Below are positions 1-6,297 of a stretch of 6,602 bases of DNA, piece by piece. The translations under genes and the position numbers were made by a program. The first letter of the stretch is position 1, and every line of letters begins with the position of its first letter. The stretch is taken from assembly GCA_035764385.1 (NCBI GenBank), contig DASTZI010000370.1, positions 1 to 6,602 of the forward strand, given 5' to 3'. The notes beneath the pieces are model-generated. The model made no database searches. It had not been told where the DNA came from and saw only the letters and a list, made by a program, of their open reading frames with translations. The stretch is from Gp6-AA40 sp035764385. Its GTDB lineage: Bacteria; Acidobacteriota; Vicinamibacteria; Vicinamibacterales; UBA2999.

Positions 1-756
1 GTATTTCAGGACAAACCACGTGTGGCTGGACCTCTCGCCGATTCGGCAGTACGCAATCACGGGCTTGTCGGCAGTGATTCCTGCTCCTCCGTACAACGCC
101 TGGAGGTCGCTGGCGCTTTTGAACGTCCCATCGTCGTTGCATGCCTTGGCCCAGGGAATGCTCTTCGCTCCCGGAATGTGGCCGCCACGCTGACAGGTCT
201 CCGGGAGCCCAGGGGGAGCAAGGATCTCTCCGGTGAATTCCTGCGGACTCCGCACGTCAACAAGGGCAGCCGACTTTTGCGCCACCGCCTTTTGCACTTC
301 GGGTAGAAACGCCCGAATCGAGAGATCGGGTGCGCTCGCGCTGTAAGTCTTCGGCGGAAAAGACGGCTCGTCGGTGTTCAGTTCCTTCCCTTCGGCGACC
401 CACTTCTTCCGCCCGCCGTCCATGATCCTGACGTCCTCATGGCCGTAGATCTTGAGCTGCCAGAACGCCCAAGCAGCAAACCAGTTGTTATTGTCGCCGT
501 ACAAGATGATCGTGGTCTTGTTGTCGATGCCGCTCTTGCCCAGCAACTCCTCGAGCTTCTTGATCGGCACGATGTCGCGGATCAGTGTGTCGCAGAGCTC
601 CGTGGTCCAGTTCCATCCGGCGGCGCCGGGTACGTGGCCTTGGTCGTACGCTGTCGTATCGACATCGACTTCGACGACGCGAACTCCAGTATCAGCTGCG
701 TGCTGTGCCACCCAGTCGGTGGTCACGAGAACGTTGGGAATCGTGGCAGCGGACAT
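1..756 (-). CDS. Thiosulfate sulfurtransferase (two-domain rhodanese), 3' end outside the window
   Basis: This gene encodes a tandem-rhodanese sulfurtransferase, which moves sulfane sulfur from thiosulfate (or possibly 3-mercaptopyruvate) to a thiophilic acceptor through a cysteine persulfide. The 252 visible residues hold an inactive N-terminal rhodanese domain (about 8-125, with DQGHVPGA at 38-45 and LYGDNNNWFAAW at 85-96, no cysteine at the catalytic position). A catalytic C-terminal domain follows from about 145 (VDVRSPQEFTGEILAP at 166-181, GGHIPGA at 191-197). Its active-site loop CRIGERSS starts at Cys237. This loop and the following HTWFVL match the actinobacterial CysA2/SseA-like thiosulfate sulfurtransferases, about 277 residues long, so roughly 25-30 C-terminal residues lie beyond position 1. 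There is no signal peptide, so it is probably cytoplasmic. Two ATGs are adjacent (759 and 756); 756 has the better ribosome-binding-site spacing. It lies 69 nt downstream of the sigma-54 regulator on the same strand. The family call is strong; the donor substrate is not determined. Confidence 0.93.
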   Translation of the reverse strand, partial: MSAATIPNVLVTTDWVAQHAADTGVRVVEVDVDTTAYDQGHVPGAAGWNWTTELCDTLIRDIVPIKKLEELLGKSGIDNKTTIILYGDNNNWFAAWAFWQLKIYGHEDVRIMDGGRKKWVAEGKELNTDEPSFPPKTYSASAPDLSIRAFLPEVQKAVAQKSAALVDVRSPQEFTGEILAPPGLPETCQRGGHIPGAKSIPWAKACNDDGTFKSASDLQALYGGAGITADKPVIAYCRIGERSSHTWFVLKY

Positions 757-762
757 CATTGT

Positions 763-769
763 CTCCTTT
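763..769 (-). promoter_or_regulatory. Ribosome binding site of the sulfurtransferase
   Basis: On the minus strand this reads AAAGGAG, a strong Shine-Dalgarno sequence. It lies 6 nt before the ATG at 756 and only 3 nt before the ATG at 759, which favours the inner ATG as the start. The rest of the 757-825 gap shows no convincing -35/-10 pair, no sigma-54 -24/-12 element and no terminator with a T-run, so read-through from the regulator gene is plausible. Confidence 0.75.
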
Positions 770-825
770 GCAAACCGTCATCTTGTCACGGGCACGACCG
801 GCAGTGCCACCGTTGCCCCGGCGCT

Positions 826-3561
826 TCAAGTCTTGCTCGTCGCCGCGGCGTCGAGTCCCAAACGCAATAGCGTTTTCAGTAATCCCTGACGCGAGAGGCC
901 AAGTGCGCGAGCGGCACGCGCGCGATTGCCGCCGGCGCGCGCCAGCGCGACCTCGACAAATCGTCGTTCGAATTGCCGACGTGCATCGGCGAGCCGCGCC
1001 GCCGACACAGTGGTGGCCGCGCCGATGATCGCCGGCAGCAGCGCAGGACGCACCCAGCCGCGTTGCGGCGCCGCGACGGCCAGCGAGGCGATTACGTTCT
1101 GCAGCTCTCGCACGTTTCCGGGCCAGGCGTAGCGGGCAAGCTCAGACAACGTCGCCGGCGACAGCCGCGCGCGCGAGCCAGTACGCGCAGTCGCGGCCTT
1201 CCAGCAGCGTTCCGCCAGCAATGGGATGTCATCCGGCCGATCGCGCAGCGGCGGAATCTGAATGCGGATGACGTCCAGCCGATAGAGCAAATCGTGCCGG
1301 AAGCGGCCCGCCGCCGCTTCCGCACGCATGTCGCGATTGGCGGCGGCGATGATGCGCACGTCGACCTTGCGGCTGAACGACTCGCCGACGCGTCGCACTT
1401 CCTGCTGTTGAATGGCGCGGAGCAGTTTCGCCTGGGCGCGCACTGAGAGGTCCGCGACCTCGTCGAGCAGGAGGGTGCCGCCATCCGCTTCCTCGAATAG
1501 ACCCGCACGATCGACGACGGCGCCTGAGAACGCCCCCTTCGCATGACCGAAAAGTTCTGATTCGATGAGTTCATCGGGTAGGGCGGCGCAGTTCAGATCG
1601 CCGAACCTGCGCTCGCGTCGTGCGCTCAACTGATGCACGCCACGCGCGGCAAGCTCTTTGCCGACCCCGCTTTCCCCTTCGATGAGCACCGCAAATGGAG
1701 CCGCGGCTGCGCGGACGATCGCTTTCCGAACCGTCGTCATCGCCTCGCTGACGCCGAGCAGTTCTGGAACCGCAGTCGCCGACCTGACCTCCTCATGGCG
1801 TCCTGCATGCCAGGCATCCAGACGCGGCGACACGATCACCGTTGCGAGTTCGATCAGTTCACCGGCGTCGGGGCTGACCGCGCAGTCAACGGGCCATCTG
1901 CATACGATCGCGGCGACCACGCGCGATGCGAACCGCACGGGACTACCGAGTTCCAGTCCTCCGTGCAGACGCTCTGGGCCGATGGCGAGACTCGTCTCGA
2001 GCACCCGCGCGCCGAGTCTCGTCGGAAGCCCGTCACCGGTGCTGCAGATGACCGTCGGTGGCCCGGCCGCCTGCGACAGGACATCGATCCGGCTGGCGTG
2101 GAGGTCGGCAGCCACGCGTGCAATTACTCGGCGAACCGCCACCATGTCATCGCCGTCTTCCTGTGCTGTGCGCAGGAGCCCGACTGACAACATCGAACGC
2201 GGCGCCGACGGCAACACCATTTGTAGTGTTGCGGAAGTGTTCGTTGAAACTCGCTTGCGGATTTCCCGCTGGAGCAACGCCGGCGCTACTACCTCGAGCC
2301 GCTGCAGTCGCCTCAGGTGCGAGCTCGCGCTGTGGTGGTCGCCGCCGCGGCGCAACGCGTCAATCCAGACCAGCCGTGCCCACGCATCGCGAAGCGGAAC
2401 CCTCGCGATCCTGATGGCCGCCACCACCGCTGAGAAGGCCTCCCCCGCTCGCACGAGGTCGCCAGCGGCCGCAAGGACGGCGAGGTCCGCGGCATGGGCG
2501 ATAAGCTGCACCATCGCATCCCGGCTATCGCCCGCGAGCGTTTTCAGAAAGGCAACGCACCCCCCAGCATCGAACATCTCGCCCTTCGCAAGGTGGACGC
2601 GCGTCTTGACCTCGCAGGCTTCGGCAACGATTCGCGGTTCGAGGCCCGCAAGCTTGTCCACCTCGATGTCTGGTGCTTCATAGACACGCCCCTGCCAGGC
2701 CAGCGCATCGGCGAGCACCGCATGCGTCCAAGCCCGAAACGCCGCGGCGACATCCGGGCCCTCGAGAACAGCACGGCACAACGCTTCCGCTTCCACGAAC
2801 GCCGCCTCGGCGGTCCGCAGTGCCGCCTGGCGGATGCGTGCTTCGATCACGAGGTCCTCGGCGCGGTTCGATTGAGCGAATTTGATCGCATCCTCCAATA
2901 CCGTATGCGCGCGTCCCGGACGGCCGCGGTCGGCAAGAACCGTCGCGAGAGCGATGCTCAGTCGCGACGCATGCACGAACGAATCGCGTCGCGCCAGGGC
3001 GGCGATAACATCCCGAAGCAGACGCTCCGCGGCGGCGTGACGTCCACACGCGACGAACTCGAGGGCGCGCTTCGCCCGCAGGACGAGTTCGGTCACGCGC
3101 GGAGAGTCTCGACTGGTTACCGGTGCCGCGTATGCTGCGCGCGCTTCACGAACTCGGTAAGCGGACGGCTTGTCGGCCGTCCGCCGAAATGTCAGTAGAA
3201 GATGCGGGCGCGGCGAACGCGCCGCCGCGTGGAGGAGTACTGAATGTGACCGGAACGGTTGTCCCACCGTATCGAGCAGCAGCAGTGCCCGTTCATCGAG
3301 TTCGGAATCTCCGACGACGAGCCTCCGCATGTACGCGTCGATCTCCAGTGGAATGAATCCTCGACTGCAAGCGGATGCACTGATCCGTTCTGCTTCATTC
3401 GCAATGTCTCGCGCGTTGATGCCGTCGATGATGATCCATCGCGGATATCCGTCGCGCCCGTGGTCCATCGCCTCGATCAACGGCGTGAGATTCGAATCGG
3501 CGTCAAGTCGCACCATGCCGCGGCGAAATGCAAGTGCGACGACGCCACCAACGCGCGGCAA
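826..3561 (-). CDS. Sigma-54-dependent activator: unknown N-domain, TPR-like array, GAF-like, AAA+ and Fis HTH
   Basis: A 911-residue bacterial enhancer-binding protein that should hydrolyse ATP to remodel closed sigma-54 RNA polymerase complexes. Residues 1-150 form an unrecognised alpha/beta region with hydrophobic strands at 41-47, 68-75, 91-97 and 119-125. Residues about 155-440 are Ala/Leu/Arg-rich helical pairs resembling TPRs. About 465-585 looks GAF-like. The AAA+ domain (about 600-830) has Walker A GESGVGKE at 629-636, the sigma-54 contact loop GAFSGA at 676-681, Walker B GGTLLLDE at 694-701, sensor I near 735-744, the RFRHDLLYRLDV segment at 753-764 (arginine-finger region), and WPGNVREL at 813-820. 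A Fis-type helix-turn-helix occupies about 873-904. The start is TTG at 3561: an in-frame TGA lies at 3568-3570 and GAGGA sits 9 nt upstream. ATG at 3516 is the alternative but lacks a Shine-Dalgarno. There is no receiver domain, so activation is probably by ligand or partner protein. It is divergent from aroC and precedes a sulfurtransferase gene. The effector and target genes are unknown. Confidence 0.93.
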   Translation of the reverse strand: MPRVGGVVALAFRRGMVRLDADSNLTPLIEAMDHGRDGYPRWIIIDGINARDIANEAERISASACSRGFIPLEIDAYMRRLVVGDSELDERALLLLDTVGQPFRSHSVLLHAAARSPRPHLLLTFRRTADKPSAYRVREARAAYAAPVTSRDSPRVTELVLRAKRALEFVACGRHAAAERLLRDVIAALARRDSFVHASRLSIALATVLADRGRPGRAHTVLEDAIKFAQSNRAEDLVIEARIRQAALRTAEAAFVEAEALCRAVLEGPDVAAAFRAWTHAVLADALAWQGRVYEAPDIEVDKLAGLEPRIVAEACEVKTRVHLAKGEMFDAGGCVAFLKTLAGDSRDAMVQLIAHAADLAVLAAAGDLVRAGEAFSAVVAAIRIARVPLRDAWARLVWIDALRRGGDHHSASSHLRRLQRLEVVAPALLQREIRKRVSTNTSATLQMVLPSAPRSMLSVGLLRTAQEDGDDMVAVRRVIARVAADLHASRIDVLSQAAGPPTVICSTGDGLPTRLGARVLETSLAIGPERLHGGLELGSPVRFASRVVAAIVCRWPVDCAVSPDAGELIELATVIVSPRLDAWHAGRHEEVRSATAVPELLGVSEAMTTVRKAIVRAAAAPFAVLIEGESGVGKELAARGVHQLSARRERRFGDLNCAALPDELIESELFGHAKGAFSGAVVDRAGLFEEADGGTLLLDEVADLSVRAQAKLLRAIQQQEVRRVGESFSRKVDVRIIAAANRDMRAEAAAGRFRHDLLYRLDVIRIQIPPLRDRPDDIPLLAERCWKAATARTGSRARLSPATLSELARYAWPGNVRELQNVIASLAVAAPQRGWVRPALLPAIIGAATTVSAARLADARRQFERRFVEVALARAGGNRARAARALGLSRQGLLKTLLRLGLDAAATSKT

Positions 3562-3615
3562 AACGGCTCATCCTCGCCCGGAGTGTGCAATTTCTTCGTA
3601 TACAATGCCTTGCGA
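3562..3615. promoter_or_regulatory. Divergent intergenic region with a shared -10-like core (GTATAC)
   Basis: These 54 nt separate the regulator start (TTG, minus) from aroC (ATG, plus) and must hold both promoters unless these lie inside the genes. The palindrome GTATAC at 3598-3603 gives -10-like hexamers on both strands: TATACA (3599-3604) or TACAAT (3601-3606) on plus, TATACG (3602-3597) on minus. No good -35 hexamer is found about 17 nt upstream for either direction. A plus-strand start from TACAAT would fall near 3612-3614, leaving almost no leader before the aroC ATG. Promoter assignment is inference from sequence only. Confidence 0.3.
3571..3575 (-). promoter_or_regulatory. Ribosome binding site supporting the TTG start of the sigma-54 regulator
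   Basis: The minus strand reads GAGGA here, 9 nt before the TTG at 3561. Its last base is followed directly by the in-frame TGA (3568-3570), so no longer N-terminus is possible. The next in-frame candidate, ATG at 3516, has no purine-rich sequence in front of it. TTG is therefore the better supported start. Confidence 0.5.
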
Positions 3616-4827
3616 ATGTTGCGATTTCTGAGCGCGGGCGAGTCGCACGGACAAGCGCTGGTGATCACGCTTGACGGGATGCCGGCCGGTCTCGATGTCG
3701 ATATCGATGCGCTCAACGCGCAGCTCCGGCGCCGCCAGGGCGGTTACGGCCGCGGGCGGCGAATGGCGATCGAGAGCGACCGCGCCGAAATCCTCGCGGG
3801 TGTCCGCCGTGGAAAAACAACCGGTGCACCAATCGCGATGTTGATACGAAATCGTGACTGGGTGAACTGGCAGCAGACGATGCACGTCGAGCACGACATG
3901 CCGGAGGGCGCATCAGGAACGAAGCGTCCTGACGTGACGCGCCCGAGACCCGGCCACGCGGATCTCGCCGGCGCTCTCAAGTACAACCACGAGGACATCC
4001 GCGACGTGCTCGAGCGCGCCAGCGCACGAGAGACCGCGTCGCGCGTGGCGGCCGGCTCGCTCGCGCGGCAGCTGCTCGCCCGCTTCGGCATCCGCATCGC
4101 AAGCCACGTGTCCTCGATTGGCGATGTCGCGCTCCCGGAAGACCGCGTGGTCTCGTTTGACGAAGCTCGCGCCATCGACGACGAAGCGCCGCTGCGTTGC
4201 GCGGATCCGCAGCTGCAGCAGAAGATGATTGCGTTCATCGATGCCGCAAAGGAAGCGGGCGACACGGTCGGGGGCTCGTTTGAAGTCATTGCTACCGGTA
4301 TGCCTCCGGGCCTTGGCTCTTATGTCCAGTGGGATCGCAAGCTGGACGGGCGCCTGGCGCAGGCCGTGATGTGTATCCACGCCATCAAAGCAGTCGGAAT
4401 CGGCATTGGGCCGGAGGCGGCCTTCCGCCCGGGCTCCCGGGTACATGACGAAATTCTTCCGCCGCGTACTGAGGCGAATGCTCCCGTTCGGCCCACCAAC
4501 CGCGCCGGCGGCCTCGAGGGCGGCGTTACCAATGGGCAGGATGTCCGCGTGACCGGCTTCATGAAGCCGATTGCGACGTTGATGAAACCGCTCCGATCCG
4601 TTGATCTGAACACGCTGACGGATGCGCCCGCGGCGATCGAGCGAAGTGATGTCTGCGCCGTCCCCGCGGCCGCGGTCGTCGGCGAAGCGATGGTGGCACT
4701 CGTGCTCGCTGATGCGTTCCTCGAGAAGTTCGGGGGCGACTCGATCGAAGAAATCGCGCGCCATTATGAGGCGACCGCGGAGCAGGTGCGCCGCCGGTTC
4801 ACGTCACATACCACCTGGGCCGGCTGA
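3616..4827 (+). CDS. aroC: Chorismate synthase
   Basis: Converts 5-enolpyruvylshikimate-3-phosphate to chorismate by 1,4-anti elimination of phosphate, needing reduced FMN; this is the last step of the shikimate pathway in the cytoplasm. The 403-residue protein shows the family hallmarks: AGESHG at 7-12 with conserved His11, GGYGRGRRM at 42-50, TRPRPGHADLAGALKY at 108-123 with the second conserved His114, GDTVGGSFEV at 215-224, NRAGGLEGGVTNGQD at 295-309 and RSDVCAVPAAAVVGEAM at 343-359. The insert around 82-107 and the length match the longer (about 390-400 residue) actinobacterial/Bacillus-type enzymes. The start at 3616 gives the canonical MLRFL N-terminus; the reading frame stays open far upstream, but that part is antisense to the regulator. 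No Shine-Dalgarno precedes this ATG, and an in-frame TTG lies at 3610. The stop codon sits in the loop of a palindrome, and def begins 25 nt later. All key residues are present. Confidence 0.97.
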   Translation: MLRFLSAGESHGQALVITLDGMPAGLDVDIDALNAQLRRRQGGYGRGRRMAIESDRAEILAGVRRGKTTGAPIAMLIRNRDWVNWQQTMHVEHDMPEGASGTKRPDVTRPRPGHADLAGALKYNHEDIRDVLERASARETASRVAAGSLARQLLARFGIRIASHVSSIGDVALPEDRVVSFDEARAIDDEAPLRCADPQLQQKMIAFIDAAKEAGDTVGGSFEVIATGMPPGLGSYVQWDRKLDGRLAQAVMCIHAIKAVGIGIGPEAAFRPGSRVHDEILPPRTEANAPVRPTNRAGGLEGGVTNGQDVRVTGFMKPIATLMKPLRSVDLNTLTDAPAAIERSDVCAVPAAAVVGEAMVALVLADAFLEKFGGDSIEEIARHYEATAEQVRRRFTSHTTWAG

Positions 4828-4836
4828 AGCCGGCCC
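4817..4836. repeat. Perfect GC-rich palindrome (8-bp arms, TGAA loop) spanning the aroC stop
   Basis: The left arm GGGCCGGC (4817-4824), the loop TGAA (4825-4828) and the right arm GCCGGCCC (4829-4836) form a perfect hairpin. The aroC stop TGA (4825-4827) lies in the loop, and the left arm encodes the last residues Ala-Gly. The downstream sequence is TACGGTCGC, with no T-run, so it is not a classical intrinsic terminator. From memory, closely similar palindromes followed by CTACG occur as dispersed intergenic elements in some Acidobacteriota genomes, which would make it a REP-like repeat. Only one copy is visible in this window. It could also protect the mRNA 3' end or tune aroC/def expression. 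Confidence 0.7.
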
Positions 4837-4847
4837 TACGGTCGCTT

Positions 4848-4852
4848 AGAGG
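4848..4852 (+). promoter_or_regulatory. def: Shine-Dalgarno-like AGAGG touching the def start codon
   Basis: AGAGG ends immediately before the ATG at 4853, giving zero spacer, which is poor geometry for normal 30S docking. An in-frame TAG at 4847-4849 rules out any longer def product, and the next possible in-frame start (TTG, codon 14) would remove conserved N-terminal sequence. The start is therefore fixed although its ribosome binding site is unusual. Confidence 0.35.
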
Positions 4853-5365
4853 ATGTCCTTACGTCCGATTCTCCGCTACGGTGCCGATGTCTTGCACCTG
4901 CCCGCCAGGCCCGTCGCCGAGATCACACCCGAGATCGTTCGACTCATCGACGACATGATTCAGACGATGTACGCCGCGCCCGGCGTGGGGCTGGCGGCCA
5001 CGCAGGTCGGTGAACCGCTGCGGATTTTCGTCGCTGATGTGTCGCTCGGCCGCAACCCGGCCGACTTGATTACGTTCATCAATCCGGAGTTTGTCGAGCG
5101 CGACGGCATGCAGCTCGAGGAAGAAGGCTGCCTCAGTGTTCCCGGATTCAATGCGACGCTGGCGCGCCCCTCGCGAGTGGTCGTGAAAGGCCTGAACCGC
5201 GATGGCCAGGAGCAGGTAATCGAAGGTACTGGTCTGCTGGCGCGCTGTTTCCAGCACGAAATGGACCATCTCGAAGGAACGCTCTTCGTCGACCGTCTCC
5301 GCGGACTCCAAAAGGACTTCATCGTCCGCAAGATCAAGAAGCTCTCGCGCGCCGGTAAATGGTAG
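4853..5365 (+). CDS. def: Peptide deformylase
   Basis: Removes the N-formyl group from the initiating methionine of nascent proteins at the ribosome exit, using a metal-bound (usually Fe2+) hydroxide. At 170 residues it has the normal bacterial length. All three signature motifs are intact: GVGLAATQ at 44-51 (Gln51 in the oxyanion hole), EGCLSVPG at 91-98 (metal ligand Cys93) and QHEMDHLEG at 134-142 (metal ligands His135 and His139, catalytic Glu136). The first motif and EGCLSVPG resemble type 1 enzymes of Gram-negative bacteria. The protein ends in a basic tail, KIKKLSRAGKW, which by analogy with E. coli could be the helix that contacts the ribosome; that is inference. It lies 25 nt after aroC with a palindrome between them, and its stop overlaps the fmt start by 7 nt, so translation of the two is probably coupled. 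The upstream in-frame TAG at 4847 fixes the start. Confidence 0.97.
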   Translation: MSLRPILRYGADVLHLPARPVAEITPEIVRLIDDMIQTMYAAPGVGLAATQVGEPLRIFVADVSLGRNPADLITFINPEFVERDGMQLEEEGCLSVPGFNATLARPSRVVVKGLNRDGQEQVIEGTGLLARCFQHEMDHLEGTLFVDRLRGLQKDFIVRKIKKLSRAGKW

Positions 5366-6297
5366 TGGTGTTCTTCGGGACACCGCAGTTTGCGGTGCCC
5401 ACCCTGCGGCGCCTTCTCGACTCGACACATTCCGTAGCCGGCGTGATCACCCAGCCGGACCGGCCGCGCGGACGGGGACAGAAGATCACCCACGCACCTG
5501 TGAAAGCGCTCGCCCTCGAACGTGGGATTCCCGTCTATCAACCAGACCGTCTGAAGCCGGCGGAGGTGGCCGACACGCTCCGTGGCTGGGGAGCGGACCT
5601 CGGTGTCGTCGCGGCCTACGGACGCATCATTCCTGAACATCTGCTGACCATTCCGCGGCTCGGCATGATCAACGTTCACGCGTCTCTCCTGCCGAAATAC
5701 CGCGGCGCTGCGCCGGTTCATCGTGCCGTGATCAACGGCGATAGCCAGACGGGCGTCACCATCATGCGGGTCGTCAAGGAACTGGACGCCGGGGGGATGT
5801 TCGCAACCGTGACCCGTCCGATCGGGCCTGATGAGACCAGCGATGTCGTCGAGAGCGCGCTGGCGGATATGGGCGCGGAGCTCCTCGTCACCATCGTCGA
5901 GCAGCTCGGCTCGGGCAATGCGCGCGAAGAGCCGCAGGACGACACGCAGGCAACGTACGCCTCTCGATTGACCAAGGAGGAAGGGCTGATCGACTGGACT
6001 CGGTCCGCGTCAGACCTTCACAACCGCGTCCGCGGTCTTTATCCATGGCCACACGCGTATACCTTTTTCAAGGGAACGCGGCTTATCGTTCTTCGTTCAG
6101 TGGTGGCTGATGCAAGGGCGTCAGCGACGAGGCCAGGGACTATTCTGCGCGCCACGTCGGAGGCCATTCACGTGGCCACCGGTGATGGTGAGCTTGCGAT
6201 CCTGGAGGTCCAACCCGAAGGACGTCGTGCGATGCGCGCTCACGATTTCCTCCTCGGGCATCGCCTCGCCACCGGCGAGACATTTTCAGAGTCATGA
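5359..6297 (+). CDS. fmt: Methionyl-tRNA formyltransferase
   Basis: Transfers a formyl group from 10-formyltetrahydrofolate to the amino group of Met on initiator tRNA, the counterpart of the deformylase just upstream. The 312-residue protein has the usual length (about 315 in E. coli). It starts with the family's VVFFGTPQFAVPTL (3-16), then the tRNA-contacting loop region (about 33-49, basic PDRPRGRGQK), and the catalytic core INVHASLLPKYRGAAP at 104-119 with Asn105 and His107. ELDAG at 141-145 supplies the third catalytic residue, Asp143. A linker with YASRLTKEEGLIDW (200-213) leads to the C-terminal OB-like tRNA-binding domain containing RVRGLYPWPHAY (223-234). The ATG overlaps the end of def by 7 nt and has no good Shine-Dalgarno, which suggests reinitiation by ribosomes finishing def. 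Its TGA overlaps the next start as ATGA. In-frame GTGs at 5365 and 5368 would be weaker starts. Confidence 0.97.
   Translation: MVVVFFGTPQFAVPTLRRLLDSTHSVAGVITQPDRPRGRGQKITHAPVKALALERGIPVYQPDRLKPAEVADTLRGWGADLGVVAAYGRIIPEHLLTIPRLGMINVHASLLPKYRGAAPVHRAVINGDSQTGVTIMRVVKELDAGGMFATVTRPIGPDETSDVVESALADMGAELLVTIVEQLGSGNAREEPQDDTQATYASRLTKEEGLIDWTRSASDLHNRVRGLYPWPHAYTFFKGTRLIVLRSVVADARASATRPGTILRATSEAIHVATGDGELAILEVQPEGRRAMRAHDFLLGHRLATGETFSES

Noticed and set aside
22..306. Small plus-strand open frame near the left edge (and other short frames at 439-1028)
   Set aside because: They lie antisense to the clear rhodanese and regulator genes, show no conserved motif and have no convincing ribosome binding site.
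757..825. Possible sigma-54 promoter or terminator between the regulator and the sulfurtransferase
   Set aside because: TGGCAC and TTGCA occur on the minus strand but not with the GG-N10-GC spacing required. The best hairpin (GGCAC/GTGCC, 791-808) has only 5 bp and no T-run.
1658..2683. A 341-codon open frame on the plus strand, antisense to the sigma-54 regulator
   Set aside because: Its translation is a Ser/Arg/Thr/Ala-rich low-information sequence with no recognisable motif. It mirrors a coding frame in GC-rich DNA where stops are rare; the minus-strand gene explains the region fully.
3259..3615. Upstream in-frame extension of aroC (119 codons)
   Set aside because: Chorismate synthases begin with MLRF-type sequence just before AGESHG, exactly at 3616. 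The extension is antisense to the regulator coding sequence and has no domain-like content.
3562..3615. Possible sigma-54 promoter for autoregulation of the regulator
   Set aside because: The minus strand has a good TTGCA -12-like box near 3585-3592, but the -24 position has no GG at the required distance.
3913..4764. A 283-codon open frame on the minus strand, antisense to aroC
   Set aside because: Composition is Arg/Ala/His-rich without family features, while the plus strand carries an unambiguous chorismate synthase. It is a shadow frame.
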